This document shows positions 51,771 through 61,335 of a DNA stretch of 64,000 bases, in pieces; position 1 is the stretch's first letter; every line of letters starts with the position of its first letter. Position numbers and translations under genes: made by a program. This DNA is from an uncultured Bryobacterales bacterium (lineage in GTDB: Bacteria; Acidobacteriota; Terriglobia; Bryobacterales; UBA6623): positions 496,001 to 560,000 of the forward strand of contig CATOTH010000005.1 in NCBI GenBank assembly GCA_951813065.1, given 5' to 3'. Below the pieces are notes generated by a model. That model was not told the origin of the DNA and did not search any database. It saw nothing but the letters and a program-made list of their open reading frames with translations.

Positions 51771-52710
51771 CCGAAGTTGTGTTCAGACGGTTCTCTATAC
51801 TTCGCGGAGCAATCCTCCAACGAAAGAGGCGGAGCGGCCTGTCGACCAGCAGGTGGAAAGGCCAATCACCGAATCCGACCAAGCGGCAGCTACGTGTTGA
51901 CCGCGTTGCGCGGTAGGGCAAGCCCGGCACATGTTGCCCCTCACTGAACGTAAGGGGGCGAAACCCGTCCTTGCTTGCTATTGATTTCCGCGAACCCGAT
52001 GGATTGGGCAAGAAGCGGATCGCGACGTGTGCTGATGCGATGCGAATGTCCGGGCGGATTGATGCCAAAAGCGGTTCGGACTCGTGTTCGGGAGAACAGC
52101 CAACACAGCGGACGAGAGAGTTCGGGCACTGGAGGAGCTACTCTGGGGTCTCGAGGCCCGCATTCGTCCGCCGGAGCCTGATCTCTAGAGTCGAAACCCT
52201 CGCAAAGCCGTCCCTGAATCGGTAGAATTCCACTGCGATGATCAGAGGGTCCACATTGAGGTCGATGGTCCGTAGGCGCAGCTACCCCTCTTAGCGACGC
52301 GAGAGCCGAGTGCGATGTCTGGAGCGCATCTGCTCTACCAGCGCTGGTTCACCCCAGCGGCACGAATCACCTGCGCCCTCCGAGTGTCTGGAGCAGTAAT
52401 TTGAGTCGGCCCTGCCAACAGGGCGAGCTTGACGATCGGGAGTGGAGGATCCTAGGCCGGATGCTCTCGGGTGATCGAAGCCACCTCGGGAAACTCCTCG
52501 AGGCAGGGAGGCAGGTAATGTTGCGTGTGTCTTAATGCAACTCGCCCAAGAGCGGCGGCATGCGCTGGACGGTGGACAGGGCCAACTCTATCCTCGTCCT
52601 GTGGTCCCCATTCTCAGCGGTCACTGCGAGGACCTCTGGGCGTTTCGATCCGACACGAACCATCCGGTCTCAAGAATCTGACGTACACCCTCGACCGGGT
52701 GAGAGCATGA
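51771..52710. other. ~940 bases without a recognisable gene
   Basis: Short frames only, with no signal, domain or ribosome site that I can support; several look like remnants with many stops. It separates core genes from the IS remnant and the SIR2 locus. Confidence 0.35.
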
Positions 52711-53048
52711 ATCAGGAAAATTGCAAGTGATACGCTGGAAGAGAAGTTGGGCCGCGCTGCATGGGCACGCGCCGACGACAACACGGTATATGGCCTTACC
52801 AATCGCGAGGCGGTGAATCACGGCGTGGGCGAGTTATTCCGGGCACAGCGTACTCTAGTGGCATCGAACCGCTATGGGCGGTGCTCAAGCGCTGCTACCA
52901 AAGCACGAATCACAAGATGACGGCGATGCACCTCGCGCGCTACGTCAACGAGTACTCTCGTTACCGCAATATTCGCAAGTTGGCCTTCGGCCACCCATTG
53001 GCGAACTTCTCAGCAGTCCTCAGGTTTCGCGAAACACTACAACACTAG
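52711..53048 (+). mobile_element. IS1595-type transposase remnant, frameshifted
   Basis: From 52711 a frame reads T-V-Y-G-L-T-N-R-E-A-V-N-H-G-V-G-E-L-F-R-A-Q (52789-52851). The similarity continues one frame over from 52851: S-S-G-I-E-P-L-W-A-V-L-K-R-C-Y, H-K-M-T, R-Y-V-N-E-Y and R-N-I-R to the TAG at 53046. This is like the end of IS1595/ISXO2-type transposases (N-H-S-V-G-E-Y, N-G-I-E-S-F-W-x-x-L-K-R-G-Y). The N-terminal two-thirds and the catalytic Asp residues are missing. It ends 15 bases before the SIR2 gene. Confidence 0.65.
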
Positions 53049-53062
53049 GACCAGCACCTCCG

Positions 53063-56000
53063 ATGCCCAGACTCATTCCGGACGGCCCCGACATTCCGGG
53101 TGAGCTTATCCAGAAACAGGAGGCGGGTGAGATGGTCTTCTTCTGTGGTGCTGGAATCTCCGTCCCCACCGGACTACCGAGCTTTCCGGGACTCGTTGAC
53201 CACCTCTACGAGTCCCTGAACATCTCCCATGGCCCCAGAGAGAAAATGATGATCGCCCAGAAGGACTTCGCCGGAGTGCTGGGTCATCTTGAGAACCGGG
53301 TCACTGGAAACGCAATGCGCTTGGAAGTGGCGCGGCTGCTTTCTTCTCCTCCGAGACCAGACTCTCTGCGGCTGCATCGAGCCTTGCTTCAAGTCTCGCG
53401 TACCCCGTCCGGGATGCGTTTGGTCACGACGAACTATGACGATAACTTCGCCCGTGCGAATGTCGCGGATGACCTCCATTTCGACGCATGGCCTACGCTT
53501 CCAGACTTGGACCACTGGAATTCTGTGGTTCACCTTCACGGTCGCATACAAGCTTCCTTAGTAGAACCGAATGTACCCCGATTGGTGCTGACCGGCAAGG
53601 ATTTCGGAGAGGCGTACTTGAACAAGAGATGGGCTGCCGAGTTTGTGTCCAAACTCATGGACCGCTACACGGTCGTGTTCGTCGGTTACAGCATGGCAGA
53701 CGTCGTGATTCGTTATCTGACGGACGCCGTCGCTGGGCGGCGTGTCGGTGGCGATACCTATGCCCTTGTGGGGTATACGGACAAGCAGCGACGCGAGCGA
53801 CGTGAAGCGGAATGGACCGGAATTAGTATCCGCCCAATCTTCTACCACTCTAGGAACGAACATGAAGAGTTGGTCCGTACGGTCGAGGAATGGGCCAAGC
53901 TCGCCTCCGATCCTCACCAGTACCGGACTCAGGTCGCGGTTTCCGGCCTCAAGAGGTTACCGGACAAGAAAACGCTTGAGGCTGATCCCGATCGCGTGGT
54001 CTGGGCGGTCAAAGACCCAGCCGCCATCTGGCCAGCATTCAATCGAATTCGGCAGACTTCGGTTCTCGGCGCAAATGCGGCAGAGTGGCTTGAAGAGTTT
54101 GCTGTTCGCGGCCTTCTCTCGGGAACCGTTCAGCCCAAGCGCCATGAGCGAGGCCCGGCAGGGCCGGTGGTCACAGTTCGTGCGGAGCAGCAGATGCTGC
54201 AAACGGATACCGTCGCCGATGCGGTTGCGTATTGGATCGAAATCCACGCGCATTCGCCTGAAGTATTCCGATGGGTCATAAACAACGGGCACAACATCGG
54301 TTTCGAACTCCGAAGGCGACTTTGGGACCGTCTCACCATCACTGAAGAGGATCTACCCGACATCCCTCCACGCCTCAGACGCCTTTGGATACTCCTCGTT
54401 GCCGAGCCGCCCGAAGATGCCCAGTTCCTGTTGCGCTTGGATCGTATCCTAAGCAACCTCTCGCGGGAGTACACCGAAGCAACAGATGACATTCTCCTCG
54501 GGTTACTCCGCCCGCGACTTAGCGTGTTCCCCGGCCCACCGCCATATCGGATCCTCTCTACCGACGAGTCTACGCCGGAACAGGTCGCCCTCCTTTCATG
54601 CGGGCACACTGAGGTCATCCTAGGGTGCCGCGATGACCAGGGCCGATTCAATGTCTTGACAGAACTCGAGCCCAGTAGATTTGGGCCATTCTTGAGGCGG
54701 CATGCCGTCACCCTCACTGAGTACCTAAAGACCGCATTTCTATTGCTACACCGCAGCGACCACATCGTCGCGAGGTTCATTCATTCCGAGCTTGCCAGTG
54801 CATTTGCAAGCGACGACTTTGGAGAGGGAGAGATCGTCGGCTCAACCACCGACGTAAGGCCGACAAAGACCAAGCGACGAAGAGCCTTGAGCGATCATGT
54901 CGGTACGTGGGCAGTGTTGCTGGATTGGGTTCGAGAAAGCTACCGCGCTCTCCCGAAGGACGGGAAGGAGCGCGACGCTCTGCTTCGTTACTGGGCCGCC
55001 AGTAGCGAAAAGATGCTGTGGCGACTCGCCTTGGAAGCCATCGAACAAGACAGCGGTGCGGATTTTGATCTGGTCCGTCTCATTCTCCACCGCAACGCGC
55101 AAGAGGTGCTGTGGGATCCCGATTGCGGCCGCGAAGTGCGGTCGGTCCTTCGACAGGTGGGCACCCGTGCATCGTCGGAACTCCGAATCGAGTTGTTGGA
55201 TGCCGTGCAAGGCAGAGTGGGCTCCGGTACGCCCCGGTCGGAATCTGATGGGACCATTTTGGCCTCGGTCGGGCCTCGGCTGGCCGCGTTACATGAAGGT
55301 GGAGTCATTCTGGGCGCGGCTGCCGCCCAGACCCTCGCCGCCTTCGAGAAACGACTACGTGCTTCAAGTCAGGACGAATCGAAAGCTAGACCGGCCGTGC
55401 TCACTGGCCCAATCCGGGAAGTTGTTGCGTGGCTCCGAAACAACTCTGGTGATGTTGCCACATTCCGAGAGTTTTCACAGAGGCGTCCGGTCGCCGCGAT
55501 GCTCGCACTCCAAGAAATCGGGCACGGCGGTGACTGGCCGACCGAGATGTGGAAAGCGACTCTGGGTGTGGTCGAGACGAAGGTTAATCACACCAAGCCT
55601 TGGAGTCGCCGCACCGCGAGAGTAGCCAAGATCCTTCTGGAAATTCCCGAAGACCTATTCGAGCGCCTTCAACATGAGATTTCGAAACTTGTGGAAGTCC
55701 TAGCAGAGCGGTGGCCGGGAACAGACGACAGCGCGTTCTGGCACCTGTGGACGCGTGGTTGGGAACATCGCTCTCAACAGTCAGCGATTCTGAGCCGCGT
55801 AGACGCCCTTACCAACGCGATGAACACCACAGCGGGAAAGTACGCAACCGCTGCAATTAAGCGAATCGGGGCAGCTAGCAGCAACACGCCTAGTCCCATA
55901 ACGAATGAGCAGGAGTCCGTTCTCAGCAAGATTTCCGGTGATGTCACTGGCTCGGCTGGAATAGTCATGCTCGTTTTCGGCTTGAGTTGGCTCTACGGAT

Positions 56001-56758
56001 ATGCGCCCGGCTGGACAAGTCAACACATCCTTCCGCGAATGCGCTGGGGGGAGAGTAAACCCTCCGACGAACGGTACGAGGAGGTGTGCGCCCTTTGGGG
56101 CGTCATCGCCTTCCGTGGTTCGATCACGGACGATCTGGTGCGGGCCTTGGGTTCGGATCTCTGGACGGCGGTTCAACGCCACAAGCAACTCGACAACGGG
56201 GAGAAACTTGTTCGATTCTTCATATATGTGAGCGTGTCTCCCCAGACGGATCTGATTGACGAGCCGACGTGTCGAATGACGGCGCATATCGCGATCCGGG
56301 ATAGTCCGCTGCATGTCGGTTTAGCCCTTCGACAAGTGCTAGACGATTATGACCAACCGGCCGAACAAGTGTGGTGCAATATCGTGCGTCCATGGCTCGA
56401 TCAGTTCTGGCCGCACGAGAAGATACTCAATACTGTCGAGAGTTCTTCAGCCCTCGTGCAGGTCATTATGGGTACAGGAGACGCATTTCCGGAAGCTGTG
56501 GCGTGGGCGAACGGCTACTTGATGGCATCGAACAAGTCAAACGATAGGCAGATCGGTGAAGTCAGGTACCACAAGAACGTTTGGAAGCCGTATCCTCGGG
56601 AAGCCGTCGCCTTGTTGCACAGTATCGTCCCAGAGGTTGAACTCGATACGTGGCAGAGGCTACCTCTCGCGGATATGCTCAAGACGCTACGCGAAGTGGA
56701 CGCGACAATCCCAGAAGATTCCAAGTTCGTGGAACTGGAGCGGCGAGCCACACGGTGA
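53063..56758 (+). CDS. SIR2-like large protein, candidate anti-phage NADase
   Basis: 1231 residues from the ATG at 53063 (the open frame before it runs through the IS remnant). The N-terminal ~230 residues are SIR2-like: F-F-C-G-A-G-I-S (GAGIS at 29-33), T-T-N-Y-D (122-126, N124), V-H-L-H-G (H159), and F-V-G-Y-S-M-A-D (206-213). The GAGxS loop, Asn and His fit NAD-binding and catalytic positions of SIR2 NADases. From ~300 to 1231 it is a long, largely helical region with many W/R/L-rich repeats; the last ~200 residues may be DUF4020, a domain reported at the C-terminus of SIR2-like proteins. No membrane segment. Large SIR2 proteins of this type sense phage and deplete NAD+. The weak start context has AGGA 13 bases upstream. 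The AlbA_2 gene follows after 87 bases. Confidence 0.75.
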   Translation: MPRLIPDGPDIPGELIQKQEAGEMVFFCGAGISVPTGLPSFPGLVDHLYESLNISHGPREKMMIAQKDFAGVLGHLENRVTGNAMRLEVARLLSSPPRPDSLRLHRALLQVSRTPSGMRLVTTNYDDNFARANVADDLHFDAWPTLPDLDHWNSVVHLHGRIQASLVEPNVPRLVLTGKDFGEAYLNKRWAAEFVSKLMDRYTVVFVGYSMADVVIRYLTDAVAGRRVGGDTYALVGYTDKQRRERREAEWTGISIRPIFYHSRNEHEELVRTVEEWAKLASDPHQYRTQVAVSGLKRLPDKKTLEADPDRVVWAVKDPAAIWPAFNRIRQTSVLGANAAEWLEEFAVRGLLSGTVQPKRHERGPAGPVVTVRAEQQMLQTDTVADAVAYWIEIHAHSPEVFRWVINNGHNIGFELRRRLWDRLTITEEDLPDIPPRLRRLWILLVAEPPEDAQFLLRLDRILSNLSREYTEATDDILLGLLRPRLSVFPGPPPYRILSTDESTPEQVALLSCGHTEVILGCRDDQGRFNVLTELEPSRFGPFLRRHAVTLTEYLKTAFLLLHRSDHIVARFIHSELASAFASDDFGEGEIVGSTTDVRPTKTKRRRALSDHVGTWAVLLDWVRESYRALPKDGKERDALLRYWAASSEKMLWRLALEAIEQDSGADFDLVRLILHRNAQEVLWDPDCGREVRSVLRQVGTRASSELRIELLDAVQGRVGSGTPRSESDGTILASVGPRLAALHEGGVILGAAAAQTLAAFEKRLRASSQDESKARPAVLTGPIREVVAWLRNNSGDVATFREFSQRRPVAAMLALQEIGHGGDWPTEMWKATLGVVETKVNHTKPWSRRTARVAKILLEIPEDLFERLQHEISKLVEVLAERWPGTDDSAFWHLWTRGWEHRSQQSAILSRVDALTNAMNTTAGKYATAAIKRIGAASSNTPSPITNEQESVLSKISGDVTGSAGIVMLVFGLSWLYGYAPGWTSQHILPRMRWGESKPSDERYEEVCALWGVIAFRGSITDDLVRALGSDLWTAVQRHKQLDNGEKLVRFFIYVSVSPQTDLIDEPTCRMTAHIAIRDSPLHVGLALRQVLDDYDQPAEQVWCNIVRPWLDQFWPHEKILNTVESSSALVQVIMGTGDAFPEAVAWANGYLMASNKSNDRQIGEVRYHKNVWKPYPREAVALLHSIVPEVELDTWQRLPLADMLKTLREVDATIPEDSKFVELERRATR

Positions 56759-56845
56759 GATCAGAGAGGCGTACTGCTGTGTTGAGGGCTCTGTGGCACA
56801 AGAGGTCGGGACAAGCAGTCTTCTGATTCATTTGGAGTTGGCGGC

Positions 56846-58090
56846 ATGAGGATGAGGGATCTTGTGAACCGGATTCGCCTTGGCGAGGATGGAGGGCTAG
56901 AGCTGAAGGAGGTCCATTTCAAGGGCGAAACGATCAAGGGTCCGAAGCGAGCTGAGCTTGCAGACGAATTGGCAGCATTTGCGAACTCGGAGGGAGGCCT
57001 GCTCGTCCTTGGAGTTAACGACAAGACCCGATCGGTGACTGGGATCCCGTTGGACAGACTGGATGCCGTGGAGGACCTTGTGCGAGAGGTCTGCAACGAT
57101 TCGATCAATCCCCCACTGGAAGCCGGAATCTACCGGCGTGAGCTACAACAGCAGCAGGAACCCGGACTCAAGGAATCAGGCATGTCGCACCCGGTCTTGA
57201 TTGTTGAGATACCAAGGAGCCTCTTTGTGCACTGCAGCCCCGGCGGCTACCTGCGCCGGATTGGCAGCTCCAAACGCCAGATCGACCCCCCGGCCCTCGA
57301 GCGTTTGATGAGGCTGAGGACACAGACCGGCATCACGTCGTTCGACGAGAAGCCGCTTGCTAGGACTAATCCTCAAGATCTCGATAGGCACGCTGCCGAG
57401 CGCTTCGTGAGCGAGGAAGCCGACTTCGATGTGGCCGTGCGCAAGTTGGGGCTGATCGTCGAGGATGGCGATGGCGAGGCAAGGCTGTCTGTAGCAGGCG
57501 TCGCGATGTGCACATCGGAACCGCAACGATGGATGCCCGCAGCGTATATTCAGGCGGTCTTCTACGCCGGAGATAGGGTGGACGATCACTATCAGACAGA
57601 CGCCAAGGATATTATGGGCCCGCTTGATGCGCAGGTCAGCAAAGCACTCGACTTCGTCCGCCGCAACATGCGAATCGGCGCAGTCAAGCGACTGGGGCGA
57701 AGAGACGTTCCGCAGTATAGCGAGAAGGCCGTGTTTGAAGCTCTTGTAAACGCGGTCGCCCACCGGGACTACTCCATCGCCGTTAGCAGAATTCGGCTCC
57801 ACATGTTCGCTGATCGGATCGAACTCCATGTGCCTGGCGGATTGGTAAATACACTGACCACGGATGTGCTCCACCTTCGTCAGGCAACCCGGAATCCGCT
57901 GATCGTATCGCTCTTGGCTAGGTGTCCGTCGTGCCCCGAGTTTCCGAGGCAAAGGCTCATGGACCTGCGTGGCGACGGAGTTCCCAGGATTCGCAAAGAG
58001 ACTCAACGCCTGACCGGACGCCTTCCCGAATACTCCCTACAGGGCGATAGCGAGCTGCGCCTAGTCCTGCCAGCAGCCGTCCCGTTCTAG
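56846..58090 (+). CDS. AlbA_2 (Schlafen-like) ATP-binding protein, RecG-like
   Basis: 414 residues. An N-terminal AlbA_2/Schlafen-AAA-4 domain (~15-150): L-E-L-K-E-V-H-F-K-G, E-L-A-D-E-L-A-A-F-A-N-S-E-G-G-L-L-V-L-G-V, L-F-V-H-C-S-P-G-G-Y-L-R-R-I-G. The C-terminal part is of the HATPase_c_4 kind: E-A-L-V-N-A-V-A-H-R-D-Y-S (N-box, near 297-310), I-E-L-H-V-P-G-G-L, and the D-x-R-G-D-G-V-P-R-I-R end. Such proteins are often called RecG-related or transcriptional regulators; they bind nucleic acids. Complete at both ends. Lies directly after the SIR2 gene in the same direction, suggesting one defence operon with a regulator or sensor. Confidence 0.8.
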   Translation: MRMRDLVNRIRLGEDGGLELKEVHFKGETIKGPKRAELADELAAFANSEGGLLVLGVNDKTRSVTGIPLDRLDAVEDLVREVCNDSINPPLEAGIYRRELQQQQEPGLKESGMSHPVLIVEIPRSLFVHCSPGGYLRRIGSSKRQIDPPALERLMRLRTQTGITSFDEKPLARTNPQDLDRHAAERFVSEEADFDVAVRKLGLIVEDGDGEARLSVAGVAMCTSEPQRWMPAAYIQAVFYAGDRVDDHYQTDAKDIMGPLDAQVSKALDFVRRNMRIGAVKRLGRRDVPQYSEKAVFEALVNAVAHRDYSIAVSRIRLHMFADRIELHVPGGLVNTLTTDVLHLRQATRNPLIVSLLARCPSCPEFPRQRLMDLRGDGVPRIRKETQRLTGRLPEYSLQGDSELRLVLPAAVPF

Positions 58091-58386
58091 TCGCTCGATC
58101 ACTACGAAAAGGAGTCGCGCCCGAGTTGATCTCGCAGTCAGTGATGGGCTGGCGGGTCCACCAGCTGTCGTCGACCCGAAGCCACCGCGCCGGAAATGCA
58201 CCTAGTCTTGCAAGGCAAGAGACGGGACCTGGCGGGTCGGTTCTTGTATGATGTGCCAGTTCGTCCGAACACTGCCCCCGTCGTAGTTGCCCGGCACTTC
58301 CGCCGGTCGACGTTTCGAGTTCCTTTGAGACGACGACGTCCCAGTGTCATCGGATTTGCCAGTCTCCGTAGTAGGAATGATCGCTC
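58091..58386. other. gap after the SIR2/AlbA_2 locus
   Basis: No recognisable gene. A short plus-strand frame (V-R-P-N-T-A-P-V-V-V-A-R-H-F at 58260-58301) is of uncertain nature. Confidence 0.3.
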
Positions 58387-58860
58387 ATGAGCTCTGATGA
58401 ATCTTGGCCTGACTCTACATTCACCTAGGAAACCGAGGACCAAGGACACTATTGCGGATCGCATTGGGACGCGTTCTACGACAGCCCCGACGAAGCGCTG
58501 CAAACCCTCCCCGAAAGGCTCCCGCAAGCGATGCCTCTCAAATCGTTTGGCGACACCTACTCCGGGCCTCACAGGATTCCTGGATCTTGGGCTAGCGGAG
58601 CCTACCTAGCCTGGCCAAACGGAAATCGTGGACTGCTAGCGACGTTGCAGGCGGCAGAGGGGCGAACCGAGCTGGTCAACTTATCGCCGCTTGCCGAATA
58701 CGGTGTACATGTCGGCATAGAGATCGAGAGGGTCCATGCTTGGTCCAGTGGCGCCGAAGCCCAGATGGAAGGCACTTGGGGCGAGGCGCTAGCCCGCATC
58801 GCTCACCAAGTTTGGCTAGCATCGCTTCTTCGCCCCAAGAGAGGGCGAACCATCCCATGA
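58387..58860 (+). pseudogene. small gene of unknown family with in-frame TAG
   Basis: ATG at 58387, then 13 codons, TAG at 58426-58428, and the same frame continues with strongly protein-like sequence (E-T-E-D-Q-G-H-Y-C-G-S-H-W-D-A-F-Y) to TGA at 58858. No other start lies between 58429 and 58531. It would make a 157-residue protein if the TAG were read. It has a W-P-N-G-N-R-G-L-L segment and an acidic W-G-E-A-L-A-R-I end. Family not recognised. Either a recent stop mutation, suppression, or a start at 58531 for a shortened product. Confidence 0.5.
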
Positions 58861-59248
58861 CGCTTACGTGAAAGCTGCGGATGAACGTCGGAGTGCCCGG
58901 GATGACGTCCAGACTATCAGTACTACCGAGCTTCGCCGGGCTCTTGCCCGTTTGGATGCTCATCCGCGTCGGCGAGCAGTGCGGATGTGGCGCGTAGGCA
59001 TTTGACAACCGCATGCCCGCGGCAGCAAGCCTGTCCAGATACGAAGTGCGATCGTAATCGCTCTGTGAATTCGGAACCTCGTCGTGCATCTGCACGGATG
59101 TTCCAGTCCAGCCCTGGTCGTCCACCAGGAAGAGCACGATGTTGGGGCTTCGCGCCGTCTGCGCGGCCATTGTGGCCCTCAGAAACGCAGCGGCAGACAG
59201 TGCGGCAAAGGCCGCGATAGGCACCGGATACTTCGTCTCTGCCTTCAA
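58855..59248 (-). pseudogene. N-terminal fragment of a sulfatase
   Basis: From the ATG at 59248: a signal peptide (A-A-F-A-A-L-S-A-A-A-F-L), P-N-I-V-L-F-L-V-D-D-Q-G, then C-S-P-T-R (C-x-P-x-R formylglycine motif) and S-I-Q-T-G. The similarity stops at I-R-S-F-H-V-S near 58855, where the opposite-strand small gene ends. The frame continues for ~60 codons as its shadow only. About 130 of ~500-600 residues remain, so this is non-functional. Confidence 0.7.
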
Positions 59249-59461
59249 CGTTTCGCGACCCGACGGTCGGGCTTGACGGCGGCGCTTTCGCCAATGCGGA
59301 GGCCATTGAGGCCCAAGGGGAACCGGAACGTCCAGCAGTCTGTCTCGAACGTGAACATAAGGCTCCCGGAACTCACGAGCGCGGCCAGCCGAAATCGCTC
59401 TCGAGGTCCGCTCGCGACACTTCTCAACCAGCGACAGGCCACGACATCCGGCTACGGTCGA
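59249..59461. other. short gap
   Basis: No gene recognised between the sulfatase fragment and the transporter operon. Confidence 0.3.
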
Positions 59462-60412
59462 TCAAGCCGCCCGGCCCAGTTGTGGCCTCGATTCGGTTTC
59501 CGTCTCGCGGACCTGCTTCCGATTCTCCATTGTGACCAGCAGGATCCCCAGGGCAACCCCGGCAACGCCGATCAACAACTCCACTGGCGGGCTCTCGCGA
59601 TAGATCAATGCGCTGAACAGGACGCCGAAGATCGGGGTCGGAAACACAAACACCGACAGTAGTCCGGGAGAGTTCGTCTTGAGCAACCGCACCCAGAGAA
59701 TGAACGCGACACCCACCACTCCAAACGAGCAATACAGCCACGAGATCAGCGGCCCGAGCGTGAGCGGACCCACCATCATCGGTTCCGCGAGCACGGCACA
59801 AACGAGAAACACCGGAAGCGAGAATCCGACCTGCCAGAACACGGTCTTGGTCGAATCGATGGACTGGATCAACCGCTGCGTGTAGACCATCCGCCCGCCA
59901 ATCACGGCCGCCGTGACGACCCCGAGGACATTCCCGGCAACAGGCCGGGGCGCGAGCGCGCGGTCAGGGTCTCCCAGCAGCGCGACAGCGACGCCGCCGA
60001 ATGCGATTGCCAGGCCTAGGATGCGCTGGCGGGAGAGTTTGTCGCCGGGCACGAAATAGTGGGCGATGACGTTGATGAACACCGGTGCCGCGTTGAGGAG
60101 AACCGAGGCGAAGGCGGCGGAAGTCCAGTTGACGCTGGTGTTCAACATGATGATTTGAACGGCGAAAAAGACGCCCAGCAGCACCAAGGACCTGATTTCC
60201 CCGGGTTCCGGCTTGAGGCGCACTCCGCCGGCGCGAGCCCAAACCCAAAGCACGGGGAGGCCGAGCAAGAGACGCCAGAAGGCGTTCCAGATCGGAGGAA
60301 ACGTTTCCAGGGCGACCTTGATGCCAACGATGTTGAGCCCCCACATCGCTGACAGGAGAAGAGCGGTCGTGACGGCCAGCCCGCTCAGCTTCCGCCGCTT
60401 CCCCCGGCTCAT
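59462..60412 (-). CDS. EamA/DMT-family transporter, second copy
   Basis: 316 residues, about ten transmembrane helices arranged as two EamA halves (~14-145 and ~160-295). Typical segments: S-A-M-W-G-L-N-I-V-G-I-K, P-P-I-W-N-A-F-W-R-L-L-L-G, and S-W-L-Y-C-S-F-G-V. Drug/metabolite transporters of this kind export amino acids or other metabolites; the substrate is unknown. The ATG at 60412 overlaps the stop of the first EamA gene (ATGA). It is about the same length and clearly paralogous to its neighbour. Confidence 0.88.
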   Translation of the reverse strand: MSRGKRRKLSGLAVTTALLLSAMWGLNIVGIKVALETFPPIWNAFWRLLLGLPVLWVWARAGGVRLKPEPGEIRSLVLLGVFFAVQIIMLNTSVNWTSAAFASVLLNAAPVFINVIAHYFVPGDKLSRQRILGLAIAFGGVAVALLGDPDRALAPRPVAGNVLGVVTAAVIGGRMVYTQRLIQSIDSTKTVFWQVGFSLPVFLVCAVLAEPMMVGPLTLGPLISWLYCSFGVVGVAFILWVRLLKTNSPGLLSVFVFPTPIFGVLFSALIYRESPPVELLIGVAGVALGILLVTMENRKQVRETETESRPQLGRAA

Positions 60413-61335
60413 GCTCCAGCCTCGAGCCGCTTCGAGCGGGTAACAATCGCGATACCGGCGGCAACTGCGGCAGCGCCGAGGAACAAGCGCCCCGTGATCT
60501 GCTCGCCAAAGAAGGCGGCTGACAGGAAGATCCCGAAGACCGGGACACTGAAGCTATACACCGACAGGTTGCCAGCGCTGTGATGCCGCAACAACGTCGT
60601 CCAGGCCACGAAGCAGAACCCCGCCACCACGAGCGCCTGGTACAGGATCGCGAAGACAGGCTCGGCGGTCAGGGGCTGGAGCAATGGAGGCTCGATGAGG
60701 CGCGCCAGGACGAAGAAGCACGGAATGGAAAAGACCATCGGCCAGATCACCGGACGCAGCGGGTCCATGGTCCGAACCACGTGCTGGGTGTAGACAACGC
60801 GAACCGCCAGCAGCAGCGAGGACACCAGCATCAGGCTGTTGCCTAGCAACGGATTGGGTGCCAGCTGCGCTTCGGGATGGCCGAACATGACGTAGGAGAT
60901 TCCGCAGAAAGCGATTCCCAGCCCTGCAAGCCTTGCGAAGGTCAGGCGGTCGTCCTTCATGAAGAAGTGACTGATCAGGTTGATCATCACCGGATTGGTG
61001 TTCAGCAGGATTACGGCGTATGCCGGCGATGTGTAATGCACGGAAAGGTTGAAGATGGCGATTTGCGACGTGAAGACAACCCCCAGCAACAGCAGCTGGC
61101 GCAGCCTGGCCCTCTCGAACAGGACTGGCTGGCCCTTTGCCAGCGCCCAGCCGGTCACGCAGACCGCACCGAGCGACATCCTCCAGAACGCGCTCCAAAT
61201 CGGCGGGATCGTCTCCAGCCCGAACTTGATCGAGATGATGTTCCCGCTCCAGAAGAAGCTGACGATCAGCGCCGCAAGTCCAATCTTCCAGGTGACCGGG
61301 CGGATCTCGACAGTGGATCCCGACGGCCCGTTCAC
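60409..61335 (-). CDS. EamA/DMT-family transporter, first copy
   Basis: 308 residues, ten predicted transmembrane helices in two EamA halves. It starts with GTG at 61335, overlapping the stop of the FAD/Fe-S dehydrogenase gene (GTGA). Segments such as S-F-F-W-S-G-N-I-I-S-I-K-F-G-L-E-T-I-P-P-I-W-S-A-F-W-R align well by eye with the second copy. Both genes arose by tandem duplication or form a paired transporter. Substrate perhaps linked to 2-hydroxyacids, given the adjacent dehydrogenase. Confidence 0.88.
   Translation of the reverse strand: MNGPSGSTVEIRPVTWKIGLAALIVSFFWSGNIISIKFGLETIPPIWSAFWRMSLGAVCVTGWALAKGQPVLFERARLRQLLLLGVVFTSQIAIFNLSVHYTSPAYAVILLNTNPVMINLISHFFMKDDRLTFARLAGLGIAFCGISYVMFGHPEAQLAPNPLLGNSLMLVSSLLLAVRVVYTQHVVRTMDPLRPVIWPMVFSIPCFFVLARLIEPPLLQPLTAEPVFAILYQALVVAGFCFVAWTTLLRHHSAGNLSVYSFSVPVFGIFLSAAFFGEQITGRLFLGAAAVAAGIAIVTRSKRLEAGA

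Noticed and set aside
51595..52068. 157-residue minus-strand open frame
   Set aside because: No recognisable domain or ribosome site, and it opposes the zinc-knuckle frame; left as non-coding.
58138..58572. 144-residue minus-strand open frame
   Set aside because: Runs antisense to the amber-interrupted gene; very arginine-rich and without motif.
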